Assembly (NCBI GenBank): GCA_963575745.1
Contig: CAUYUJ010001754.1
Span: 1-64,000 of the forward strand
DNA from: Prorocentrum cordatum
Taxonomy: Eukaryota > Sar > Dinophyceae > Prorocentrales > Prorocentraceae
DNA: 64,000 bases
Direction: 5' to 3'
Position 1 is the first letter of the stretch, and every line of letters starts with the position of its first letter. This document shows positions 21,790-31,970 of the stretch, one piece after another. The position numbers and the translations under genes are program-made. The notes beneath the pieces are model-generated. The model saw nothing but the letters and a program-made list of their open reading frames with translations. It did not search any database and was not told the origin of the DNA.

Positions 21790-23610
21790 CTAGTGATCTG
21801 CCAGGATCTGGTTCCTGATCTGCTTGGCCTGCTCTTTGTCGGTGATCTTCTTGGCCTTCAGCTCGACCCAAACCATCCGCATGAGCTGCCACGACGCCTC
21901 CCTGCCGTCGACGACGCCTAGCGGGCCCATGCACTTCTCCGCCATCCTGTCCGTCAGCATGACAAACTGCTTGAAACCTCCAGGCTCCCAGCTTTTGAAG
22001 TCGATGCAGGTGGTCTTCTCGCTCTCCCTGCGCCTGAGGTGCAGCCAAATCTCCTGCCCCGACTCGCCGACGTAGGACGTCTTGGTCTCGTCCTGGGCCA
22101 CCTCTGGCGCCTCGTTGTCCTCGTCTAGAGCTTCCACCTCGGCATCTGCCCCCTCGCCGTCCTCGTCGTCAACCTCTGGATCGTGCTCCTTGGGCGTTTC
22201 CTCCTCTGCTTCCTCGGCCTCGTCGTAGTCCTCCTCCTGGTCTACCTCCTCCTCCTCTTTCTCTTCCTCCTCTGCTTCTTGTTGTTCTTCCTTTGTGTCG
22301 AGGTCGATTCCCGCAGGCCTCTTCATCGTAACTTTCGAGATCGTCTTCTGCACCTTGCCTGAGCCCTTGCCCTTGCCCGAGATCACGGCGCCCTTGCCCT
22401 TGCCCGAGATCATCGCGTCCTTGCCCTTGCCCGAGATCATCGCGTCCTTGACATTGCCCTTGCCCTTGCCCGCTGCTGCGGAGCCTCCAGTCGACTTGTC
22501 CTTGCCCTTGCCCTTGCTCGAGATCGCGTCCTTGACCTTGCCCTTGCCCGCCGCAGAGCCTGTCGACGTCGGATCCTTGCTCTTGCCCATCGCGGCACCT
22601 CCAGTCTTGCCCTTGCCCTTGCCCGCTGCGGCGGCCCCAGCCTTGTCCATGCCCTTGCCCTTGTCCGCTGCGGAGCCTCCAGTCTTGCGCTTGCCCTTGC
22701 CCTTGCCCGCAGGCGCCGTGTCCTCGGAGCCCTTGCCCTTGCCCTTGCCAGCTGGCACCGTGTCCTTGCCGGAGCCCGCCGCCGCGATCTTGACCTTCGC
22801 CTTCTTGGCTTTGGGGGGCGGCGTGGCCGCGGGCCAGGCGGGCAGCGCACCTGAAGAACTGGCGGCCGCAGATGTCTGCGGGGCAGCAGCATTCTTCTTC
22901 TTCTTCTTCTTCTTGGAGTTCGCCGTGCTCTTCTCCTTGCTGTCCCGCTTCTTCTGCTTCTTCTTCTTCTTCCTCTTGCCCGTCAGGCTGCGGTAGAACA
23001 GGATTCCGCGTTTGACTCGCATGGGCCCCCGAGCTTCTGGCTCCTCATCCTTGACCTCGTCGTGCTCGGGCTGCTGCTCCTCATCCTTGACCTCGCCGTC
23101 GTCCGCGGGCTGCTGCTCCTCATCCTTGACCTCGCCGTCCGCGGGCTGCTGCTCTTCGTCATTGACCTCGCCGTCCGCGGGCTGCTGCTCCTCGTCTTTG
23201 ACCTCGCCGTCCTCTGCGGGCTGCTGCTTCTCGTCATTGACCTCGCCGTCCTCGAGGGGCTGCTGCTTCTCGTCGTCATTGACCTCGCCGTCCTCGAGGG
23301 GCTGCTGCTTCTCGTCATGGACCTCGCCGTCCTCGATGGGCGTCGGGCACCCCTCGTCGTCCTCCGCAGTGCCGTCCTCGAGGGGCTGCTGCTTCTCGTC
23401 TTTGACCTCGCCGTCCTCGAGGGGCCGCTGCTCATCGTCCGAGTCGGTCACGTACACCAGCATCGCCTACAGGCGATTCGTTTAAAGATGTTGGGCGATG
23501 GGGAAGGGCGAGAAGAAGGAACGATGAGAAAAAGGAGAGGAGGCTGGATACAGGAAGACGAGGAGGAGATGAAGGAGGAGAAGTAATGAAGATGAGCGGA
23601 TGATGATGAT

Positions 23611-23641
<31 letters not shown>

Positions 23642-26600
23642 ATGATGATGACGAGGATGATGATGATGATGAGGAGGAGGAGGAGGAGACGGACCATGAT
23701 GATACTGGGAAGACGAGGCACATGCATAATCAGGATGATACTGGAGGGATGCTGAAGGAAAAGATTAAGAACGTGGATAAGGAACAGAGGAATAACAGAC
23801 TGAACAGTGGAGATGTGTAAGGATACGGACGGAAGAGGCTCGAGCCGAGGTGGGCCTGAACTGATGGAGGAGGAGCCCCTCCCCACTCCCACACTCACCA
23901 CAACCTGAAACCAGAGAGCGCACCCGTCTCCGTGGTTTTCAAGTTCACCCCCCCCCCCATGTGGGGAAGGAAGAGGAGAAATGGTGATGGAAGGAATCTG
24001 AAACGAGATGAGGAGGAGGAGGAGGAGAAGAAGCAGGACGAGAAGGTAACGTCGCCTTCTGCAAGTGCTTTGACAGCTCGTTCTCGTCGATGTCGCTGTC
24101 ATCGCCCGACTCGTCGACTGCAATCATGGCCTCGCGCGGGAGCACAAGGGACGAGGCTCCCGTTCGAGCGTATACCCCCATCCGACAACACGAACCTAGC
24201 AGTCCCCTCTTTACGGGTATGGGTGTGTGTGTGTGTTGTTTGTTCGTCAGGAGGGGGGGGGGGTCTTGGCGTTGTTGGTGCATCTTGAATTTCTGTACGA
24301 GGTCGGACTTCGCGAGCGAGATGTGGTATCTGCCAACATTAATGCCCAACACTTTCTGCCAGGGGCTGTACCACGGGTGCTTATCAGAATATGTGAACGG
24401 CTTCGGGGGCCCCTGGGAAATGAGCGGGAGAAGGCGGAGGATGAGGCGACGGAGAAGGATGAGCAGGAAAAGGTTGGGCGAGGAGCCCAGCTGGATAGGG
24501 AGGAGGATGACGGATTCCAAATCATTATTATTTACATCCCCCCAGCCCCATATGAGTTGTGTCCGCGTGACCTCGCCGCCAGTCTGGGAGTCCGTCTGCA
24601 TGTAGCGCTTCCAGTGGCTGTGCATCATGCGGATGCTCCTGGCCTGCACGAACCTGGGCGCTACTCTCTCGAAAGCGTTCGTTAAGCCCCGAGGGGGCAC
24701 CCGAGGCCCCCCCCCCCCCCCGATGGGGATTTCGAGGGGCCCTCGAAGGGGCCCTCGAGGGACGGGGGGGGGCTCGAGGAGGCCGCCAAGACCCGCAAGG
24801 GGGGGGGCACAGCGAGCTCCCTGGGGAGGACGATGAGAACGGTTCGTTAACGAGCCGTTCTCCTCGTCTTCTTCATCATCATCACCACCGCCATCACCAT
24901 CACCACCAGGATACCAATTGCCACCATCACCAACATCATCCCCATCATCAGCATCAGCATCATTAGCATCATCGTCATCAGCAGCATCATCGCCACCATC
25001 ATCATCATCATCATCACCAGCATCATCATCACCATCACCATCATCATCATCATAATCATAATCATCATCATCACTATCATCATCATCATCATTATTATCA
25101 TCACCAGTAGCAGCATCACCATCATGATCAGCACCACCACCATCACCATCACCATCACCAGCACTGCACTGTCAGCATCATCACAGTCGGTCAGTCTCAT
25201 GAGCAGCACCATCATCCTCATCACCGCCACAAGCATATACGTCAACAGTATCAGCCTCATCATCACCATCAGCATCAGCATCAGCAACATCAGCATCACC
25301 ATCACCGTCAGCACCATCATCATCGTTAGCATCGTGTTCATCCCCGTGGCTGCCTCACCGCGTCGAGCTTCGCCTGGCTGGCCTTCCTGCCAGTTGCCTT
25401 TCGAATCGATTCTACCATGAGCTTCTGGTAGCACAGCCGCCACGCATCCTCGGCGCGGGGGAGGAGGAGGAGGAGGAGGAGGAGGAGGAGGAGGAGGAGG
25501 ATGAGGAGGTGGAGGAGGAGGAGGAGGAGGAGGAGGAGAATCGAGGAACAGGACGGGGAGGAGTAAGAGGATGAGGAGGGGGATGAGGGGGAGGAGGGGT
25601 GCTCCCGTCGGATCCCCGAGGAGCCTCGAGCCTCGTGCATGGGCCCACGGGCCCGTGAGCACGGGGCTCGAGGCGGGATCTAATTTCCGAGTCCCCTGCC
25701 TCGATCTTGACACCCTCGAGCCTCAGTTTTCCCCCTCATCCTCCTCCTCGAGCCCCCCCTGGGTGCTGTACCTCCTGGAGTACAGGGACTGGGCTTTCTT
25801 GGATTTCACGGTCCTCCGTGCTGCAGCCTACTCGCAGTCGTTCGCACCGCCCGAGTTCACCCCAGAGGCCCCCGAGGTCCCCGAGGAGGAGGAGGAGACG
25901 GCCCAAGAGGGCCAGTTCATCTGCCACATGGTGCTCAGCACGGGCGCCAAGTGTAACGAGAGGTTCAGCACCATGAAGTCGCTCCTCCTCCACGCAGGGC
26001 GGGCACACAGAGTGCGAAACGAAGCGTCCCTCTTGACTGTTACAAACCAGTGCTTTCGCTGTATGCAAGTTCTGAGTACAAAGGAGAACGCCGAACGCCA
26101 CGTCATGAGATCCTACAAACGTAACATCTGCAGTCGGGGGAGGAGCTCTTTCTTAGCGCAGGACGTGATTATACCTGAAGAGTTGCATTGCCCAGTCTGT
26201 TGGCATGAGGCTCAAAGTCTACACGACCTTCAAGTCCACATCAGGTCTCATTGCTCTCTCCCACAGCCGGTCATCCACCAGCGTCGCCTTCTCGATGGCG
26301 GCCTCCACCGAAGGCGAAATGATGGACCTCGCGGCTCTCGTGGAACTGGGCAAGCGCAAGAACGAGGACCCTGGTGGCGGCGGCGAGGAGGGCAGGGGCG
26401 CAAAGTCTCGGAGGTCGGTGGCCGAGGCAGCAGACGCAGCAGAGGACACGCTACACCAGGTGGAGGGCGCGCTCAAGGCAAAAGACGTTGCAGCGGCGCT
26501 GAGCCTCCTCCTAAAAGGTTTCTGCATGCACTCTCAACTTCTACGAGACCTCGCATCGGTGGTATGGGTGAGCGTGATCCTGCCGACGCTGTCCCCGATT

Positions 26601-29593
26601 ATCGTGGCCTGCAGGGCCGCTGGCAAGCTCTACGCGGAGGCGGCTGGGCTCCCGACGGTGAAGGACAAGCTCGGACCTCCACATTTACACATAGCGCGCG
26701 CAGGATTCAAATGTCTAGTGGAGGCGGAGACCAGTATCAAGATCGGCGGCGAGGCGATGGACTGCGTGAAGTCGTTCTATCAGAGGTTCGTACTGAGCGC
26801 GCGGATGCAGGAGCTCGGATTATCAATCCGACACTTCCGCTGCAAGAAATGCTACAACGAGGACATGACGAGACTACAGTTCGCCGTGGTGACGGTGTGA
26901 GCCTTCAGTTCGACTCGGGAGGCGAGCCAGTCACGTACTCCAAGCTGATGATCGAGAACGCAGTCGTGGTCCTCCTTCGCGGCATGGGCGGCACGCTCAA
27001 GCAGGGGACCGCCCCACAGGGCCACCTCGAGACGCTGGCGCAGAAGATGCTGGACCGTCACAAGCTCGGCGGCAAGGGCAGGGGCAAGGACAAGAAGGAG
27101 AAGGCTTGACGGAACCATGGCGTGCTCGTATGGAGGCACTCAGAGAACGTATCGCAGCAAAGGAACGAACGTCAAACACACGTTCGGGACCGCACCAGGG
27201 CTTCGGGACCGTGTAGGCACCCACGGGTGGCCTGCAGCTCAGGGTAGGGGACTATAACGCTCTGGCCTTTGTGCCTGCACCCTAGAGTAGTCCCGAGCCC
27301 TCGGTAGCATTTCGTCGCCACGTGACCATGGTGGTTATTCATATTGCATCGACGCTCCAGATATATAGTTCACGCTCGCAGATGTTGTGCAGCGGACCTC
27401 CACAGAGTCATTGAATGGGATTTCTGAGCGTAACCTCCTGCTCCGCTCCCTCTGCGACTCGATGGGCATGGTAATGTACTTCATCGCGAGTGCCATCTCT
27501 ATGCAGAATACAGACGTGGGATTGCCTACCCAACGGGGAGCGCGGTGCGAGTGGGGACTGCCCGGCGGTGCGCCGTTAGTGACCCTCGCACCGTTGCTCC
27601 CCGGCCCCAGTGGTTATTCTTATTGCATCGACGCTCCAGATATATAGTTCACGCTCGCAGATGTTGTGCAGCTGACCTCCACAGAGTCATTGAACGGGAT
27701 TTCAGAGCGTAACCTACTGCTCCGCTCCCTCTGCGACTCGATGGGCATGGTAATGTACTTCATCGCGAGTGCTATCTCTATGCAGTTGCACACTCTGATT
27801 GAGGCCCGCCCGACCCTCGCGAAGGCAGGCTGTCCGCGTCAGCCGAGATATACATATCCCTTGCTCCACGGGTCACCCCTTCGCTGAAGGCGCCTCGCTG
27901 TTGCCTGCCAATCGGATGCCTGCGGGGCCCGAGTGTCAGGTGATAGGGGGGCCTCTTCGGTGGAGGGTGTGGATCCGTCTTGACTGTTTTGTTTTTTTTC
28001 TCTGGGCTGGGTAGATGCCTCGGGAGCCGACCTGGCACACGCAGTGCCGAGAGGTTTTGGCCCCACGGGGCCAGAGGGGTGTCCCCCCCAGCCCGCGTGC
28101 GAAAATTCACACTTGCGCACAGCCCCGATACTAGAGTGTCGAGCGCTGCACGGCGCGCGTTACCATTGACCTCGTATAGTAGATATACGATTGTCAGAGG
28201 TAGTAGTTGTGCACGCGTGTCTCACACAGTGCATAGCTGCGTACTCCCAGCACACGCGCAAGGCCGAGTCCTATCCTATCCTATCCCCCCTGGGGGCCCC
28301 CACCCACCCACCCACCACCCCACCCCCTCCTCACCCCCCCTCACACTCCTCCTCCAACTCCTCTTCCTCCTCCCTCTCCCCCTCGCGCCTCCCTCCTCCT
28401 CGCGCCTCCTCTCCCCTAGGCTAACCTCTCCTCCCCTCCTCGTGATTATCCGTTCCCTTTCCCGCCTCCATCAAGCTCTGCTTGAAGCGCAACCCGCCCG
28501 ACACTCCGTCCAGGGCGGTGACCAGCGCGAGGAATGGCTGGCGGCAGAAGGGGAACGCAAACGGGTGTCTCTCTCTCTCTTTCTCGCTCTCCCTCTCTCT
28601 CTCTCCCTCGCTCTCCCTCTCTCTCTCTCCCTCTCTCTCTCTCTCGCATAACTCCTCCGATCCATCTCCCTCTCGCTCCTCACCCTCCCCCTCGAGATAC
28701 ATGTACAGATACATGTACACGTATATGTGCCCATATATAGTTAGTATAATCAGGAACGTATATTGAGTTTCCACCCTCCCCCTGAAGACTAGGGACTTGC
28801 GCGAGCCATTGGATTCTTGAAGGGGGGCCGCGCCTAAACTAGATTGCAGCTTGGGCGTCAAACACATGTGTTCAGTCTCCCTCCCTCTCTCCTTTTTTTC
28901 TCGCTCGCTCTCTCTCTCTCTCTCTGGCGCCTCTGGCCTCCGAGGCGGAGGATGAGGAGGAGGAAGGGGTGGGAGGAGAGGGAGGGGGAGGAGGAGGAAG
29001 AGGAGGAGGAGGAGGAGGAGGAGGAGAAGGAGGAGGAGGAGGAGGAGGAGGAACTAGGAAGAGGATGAGGGGGAGGAGCCTGGATCTCGTCCTCCCTGTG
29101 CCTGTCCGAGAACTTCGCCGCGCTGTAGCTGAAGTCTGGGATCCCGCCTCGAGGCGGCGGCGCTCCCCGTCCGCCCGCCCTACCTCGATCCTCTCCCCCT
29201 ATGCTTCCCCCTCCTCCCCCCCGCCCTCAATATACGGCTCCTCATCGGATCAGTTTTCTCCTCTTCCTCTTCCTCTTCCTCTTCCTCTTCCTCTTCCTCT
29301 TCCTCCCCCCCTCCTATTCCTATTTCTCCCTGCTCCTGGCCTCCGCCGTCGATGCCGAGCTGGGGCCAGTCCTCGATGAAGCTATTCCAGAGGACCTGCG
29401 GAGGTCCGACACTATGCGCCCCTCATCCTCCTAATTATTTTTCGATCCTCCTCCTCTTCTTCCTCCTCCTCCTCATTTCTCATTCCGCCGCCCTCCTCGA
29501 TCCTCCTCCTCATCCGCCTCCTCCTCCTCCTCCTCCCCCTCCTCCTCCTCCTCCCCCTCCTCCTCCTCCTCCGCCTCCTCCTCCTCCTCCGCG

Positions 29594-29628
<35 letters not shown>

Positions 29629-30104
29629 GTCATCATCATCAGCATCATCATCATCATCATCAGCATCAGCATCAGCATCAGCATCAGCATCAGCGTCATC
29701 GTCATCATCATCATCAGCAGCAGCAGCACCATCAGCATCATCATCATCATCATCAGCATCATCATCACCGTCATCATCAGCGGCATCAGCATCAGCATCA
29801 GCATCACACTCACCATCAGCATAACCATCACCATCATCACCATCATCATCAGCAGCAGCATCATCCTCATCAGCATCATCATCATCATCACCACCACCAT
29901 CCTCCACCGAGGAAGGATGAGGAGGAGGAGGGGGAGGACGAGGAGGCGATGTGCTCGATCAGCACTTGCCAGAGGAACGGGAGAAGGGGAGAAGGGAGGG
30001 GAGGGAGGAGAGGGGGGATCTGATTCCCCCCCCCCTCGGACGTCGGCGACGACGTCCGGGTCGACCACGCAGGTCTTCTGATGCGTGAACGTCTTCGGCG
30101 GCAT
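21790..30104 (-). CDS. Ten-exon gene, repeat-rich nuclear-type protein of unknown function
   Basis: Exons: 30,104-30,035 (MPPKTFTHQKTCVVDPDVVA), 29,964-29,948 (VLIEHI, 17 nt), 29,395-29,341 (VLWNSFIEDWPQLGIDGG), 29,147-29,080 (GIPDFSYSAAKFSDRHREDE), 28,537-28,466 (PFLALVTALDGVSGGLRFKQ), 25,448-25,354 (DAWRLCYQKLMVESIRKATG), 24,665-24,572 (VAPRFVQARSIRMMHSHWKR), 24,379 to about 24,310 (HPWYSPWQKVLGINVGRYHI), 24,117-24,056 (DESGDDSDIDENELSKHLQK), 23,466-21,790 (AMLVYVTDSDDEQRPLEDGE to stop). All junctions but exon 8/9 preserve frame. The last exon holds acidic PLEDGEVKDEKQQ repeats, then Lys/Gly AGKGKGK repeats, an acidic stretch, and a conserved-looking C-terminus (GQEIWLHLRRRESEKTTCID to IRNQILADH). 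Highly charged repeats suggest nucleic-acid or protein binding, but no family is recognised. The 3-kb fifth intron contains an opposite-strand retroelement fragment. Confidence 0.75.
22100..23440 (-). repeat. In-frame peptide repeats inside the last exon
   Basis: Sense-strand GGCAAGGGCAAGGGC units encode GKGKGK (about 22,340-22,780), and a unit of about 42-48 bp encoding QPLEDGEVNDEKQ repeats roughly ten times (about 23,040-23,440). Both stay in frame, which supports translation of this exon. Confidence 0.85.
24855..25335 (+). repeat. (CAT/CAC)n repeat in intron 6
   Basis: Long run of CAT, CAC and CAG units inside the ten-exon gene, between exons 6 and 7. Confidence 0.9.
25455..25550 (+). 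repeat. (GAG)n run beside exon 6
   Basis: GGA trinucleotide repeat next to the acceptor of exon 6. On the sense strand it is a polypyrimidine CTC run, which may serve as, or have grown from, the pyrimidine tract. Confidence 0.9.
25700..27109 (+). pseudogene. LINE-like 3' fragment with zinc fingers, in an intron
   Basis: The plus-strand frame 25,571-26,260 encodes EYRDWAFLDFTVLRAAAYSQ, then three Cys/His units: CHMVLSTGAKCNERF with a later LLLHAGRAH, CFRCMQVLSTKENAERHV, and CPVCWHEAQSLHDLQVHIRS. I associate such fingers with the C-terminal part of dinoflagellate LINE reverse transcriptases; that link is from memory. The reading then shifts to 26,280-26,890 (MAASTEGEMMDLAALVELGK, KGFCMHSQLLRDLASVVWVS, LGPPHLHIARAGFKCLVEAE) and shifts back to end GGKGRGKDKKEKA-stop at 27,109. 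It has two frameshifts and no RT domain upstream, so it is probably a truncated copy. It lies antisense in intron 5 of the ten-exon gene. Confidence 0.5.
27332..27506 (+). repeat. 175-bp direct repeat, copy 1
   Basis: Matches 27,611-27,785 with 6 differences. Both copies contain an open segment on the plus strand reading STESLNGISERNLLLRSLCD and MGMVMYFIASAISMQ. Homology ends exactly after ATGCAG. Function unknown. Confidence 0.85.
27611..27785 (+). repeat. 175-bp direct repeat, copy 2
   Basis: Second copy, 279 bp downstream of copy 1. Of the five differences within the shared frame, four are synonymous and one changes Arg to Leu. A further change lies upstream of the frame. Confidence 0.85.
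27786..28465. other. Rest of intron 5 of the ten-exon gene
   Basis: GC-rich sequence with short GGGGCC-type palindromes near 28,045-28,090 and C-rich runs at 28,290-28,440. No gene is supported. Confidence 0.45.
28565..28655 (+). repeat. (TC)n microsatellite
   Basis: TCTCTC/CCTCTC run upstream (in gene sense) of exon 5. A second, shorter run is at 28,900-28,925. Confidence 0.9.
28960..29075 (+). repeat. (GAG)n run in intron 4
   Basis: GGAGGA repeat right after the GC donor of exon 4, a CTC run on the sense strand. Confidence 0.9.
29500..29910 (+). repeat. (CCT)n and (CAT)n repeats in intron 2
   Basis: CTC/CCT units (29,500-29,590), then CAT, CAG and CAC units (29,595-29,905) between exons 2 and 3 of the ten-exon gene. 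Confidence 0.9.
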
Positions 30105-30708
30105 CGATCTGGCCTGGCATCTCTTTCCTCTTTCTCCTCCCCCTGTTCCTCGGATCCTCGTCCTCCTCCACCTCCTCCACCTCCTGGGTGCTCCTCGCAT
30201 CCTCTTTTTTCATCCCCCTCCCCCTCTCCCTGCCCCTGGGGCGCCAGGACACCAAACCTTTACAGTTCCTTCCTCCTCCTCGATCCTCCCTCCCCTCCTC
30301 CTCCCGCTCCTCCTCGAGGAGGATCGCGGAGGAGGAGGAGGAGGAGGAGGAGGAGGACAAGAGAAGGATGAGCAGGATGCATCCTGCCCACCCTTCTCTT
30401 CTCGCTCTTTCTCTCCTCTTGCCGAGCTGCGCGCCTCTGGGCGCGCCCGCGCGCGCTCCCTCGCGCGCCGGCGGGCGCGCGCCTGGGCGCGCTCGGCGCG
30501 CGCCGAGCGCTCGAGCCCGCGGCTGGGCGCGCGCCGCCCACACCCCACCCCGAACGACGATAAAAATCGGGTCTTATACGCGAGATGGCATAGCGCGCGG
30601 ACCGTCTGCGCGACGCGCCACATTGGAAACGAGGGCACTTACGCGTGACCTTTACGCTGTCAGACGCGCCAATGGCGGCGCAGACGTCCCCGTTTTTTCC
30701 GCCGCTCG

Positions 30709-30711
<3 letters not shown>
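30105..30711. other. Region upstream of the ten-exon gene
   Basis: Pyrimidine-rich, with a CTC/GAG inverted pair (30,290-30,355), then GCGCGC-rich DNA to 30,540. No independent gene is supported, and no promoter is recognisable. Confidence 0.4.
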
Positions 30712-30752
<41 letters not shown>

Positions 30753-30900
30753 AATATTACATACATCGACATATGCATATATATATGATTTATATATATA
30801 TATATATAACAAAAATCATTACAGCAAAACGTGAAACAACAAAATATTACAGGCGAAAAAATCATTACAAACCAGCCGCATGAAAAAAACATTACCGCAG
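30712..30900. repeat. (TA)n plus AAATCATTACA motif cassette
   Basis: TA runs (30,712-30,805) adjoin AAAAATCATTACA (30,810), AAAAAATCATTACA (30,857) and CATGAAAAAAACATTACCGC (30,878). This is the arrangement at 5,690-6,515 in the opposite orientation, including the CGCAGGAGGTC that follows. Confidence 0.75.
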
Positions 30901-30990
30901 GAGGTCCGGGTAGAGCTCGGCGAGACGCTCGGCCTCGGCCACCCTCGGGTCGAGGAAGGGGTGCTGCAGGAGGGCGGGGTTGACCTGGCC
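30892..30990 (-). CDS. 3' end of an unrecognised gene
   Basis: On the minus strand LLQHPFLDPRVAEAERLAEL continues to YPDLLR and a TAA that is also the start of the TAATG(T)-rich motif. The segment is protein-like and helical. Upstream (to 31,626) the frame is open but made of Gly/Pro/Ala repeats, so the upstream limit of true coding is unclear. The frame at 6,300-6,339 ends in the same way. Confidence 0.4.
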   Translation of the reverse strand, partial: GQVNPALLQHPFLDPRVAEAERLAELYPDLLR

Positions 30991-30999
30991 TGCTCGGGA

Positions 31000-31750
31000 C
31001 CGGTAGGCCGCTGCACTGCGCCAGGTGGCGGAGGGGAAGGGGGCGCTCGGGGCTGCGTCACCTGCGTCTTGGCGCGGCCGCAGCGCTGGGGGCACTGCCG
31101 AAGCCGCTGGGTTGGCGTCCGGCCGCGGCCGGGCCGCCGCCAGGGCTGTCCAGGGGCCCGCCGTTCTCCGGCCGCGGCCAGCGGCCCCCGCAAGGGGGGC
31201 GGACGGGTCCCCTGGACCGCCGCCGGAGCCCCCCGGGCCGCCTCCAGAGCCGCCGCCAGGGCCTCCGGGGCCGCCGCCAGGGCCCCCGGTGCCGCCTCTG
31301 ACAGCAGCCGAAAGGAGGTGACACCTGGTGTCACCACCGACCGCCTGGGTGACACCCGGTGTCACCCAATCGTGGGGGCCGCCGGGGCCGCCGCCGGAAC
31401 CTCCCGGGCCGCCTCCAGCGTCGCGGACGGGCCCCTCGAGGGAGGCGGGCGAGTCCTCCGGGCCGCCCCCGGCGGCGCCCCCAGCAGCTGCGCGGCTGGC
31501 GGCCTCTAGAGGGGGGGGCGGGCGGGCCCCGCGGGCGGCCTCCAGCGCCAGCAGCAGCGTCGCGGGCGGCCCCCGCGAGGGAAGCAGGCGAGCCCTCCGG
31601 GCCGCCCCCGGCGGCGCCCCGAGCACCAGCAGCGCGGCCGGCGGCGCCCGAAGGGGGATCGGGCGAGCCCCGCGGGCCGCCCCCAGCGCCCCTGGCAGCA
31701 GCGTCGCAAGCGGCCCCCCCGATGGGGCTGGGCAAGCCCCCCGGGCCGTC
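31000..31750. other. GC-rich Gly/Pro/Ala-type repeat region
   Basis: CCGCCGGGGCC, CCGGGCCGCC and GGCGGGCGAG units repeat irregularly. All frames look repetitive and no gene can be called. Confidence 0.5.
31317..31367. repeat. Pair of 19- and 21-bp palindromes
   Basis: GGTGACACCTGGTGTCACC (31,317-31,335) and a one-base-variant perfect palindrome of 21 bp (31,347-31,367), 11 bp apart. Each has a single central base. They could be a dimeric protein-binding site or hairpin tips. Confidence 0.8.
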
Positions 31751-31970
31751 CAACGGGGCGCCGATTTGCAGCCAACACGGCAGCCCTCTTGGCTGATAAT
31801 CCCGCGGGCCGCCGGGGCCCGCCGCCGCCGCCGCCAGGGGGCGCCGATTTGCAGCCATCACGGCCGTCTTCTTGGCTGAAAATCCCGCGGGTCGCCAGGG
31901 CCCGCCGCCGCCGCTGCCAGGGGGCACCGATTTGCAGCCAACGCGGCCGTCCTATTGGCTGATGGCCCCC
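31750..31970 (+). repeat. Tandem repeat, about 84-bp unit, three copies
   Basis: CGCCGATTTGCAGCC recurs near 31,759, 31,842 and 31,926, each followed by CGGC, TTGGCTGA and CCGCCGCCGCC elements. Confidence 0.85.

Noticed and set aside
22295-22996. Plus-strand Leu/Pro-rich frame over the last exon
   Set aside because: It is the complement of the AGKGKGK-coding repeat of the ten-exon gene.
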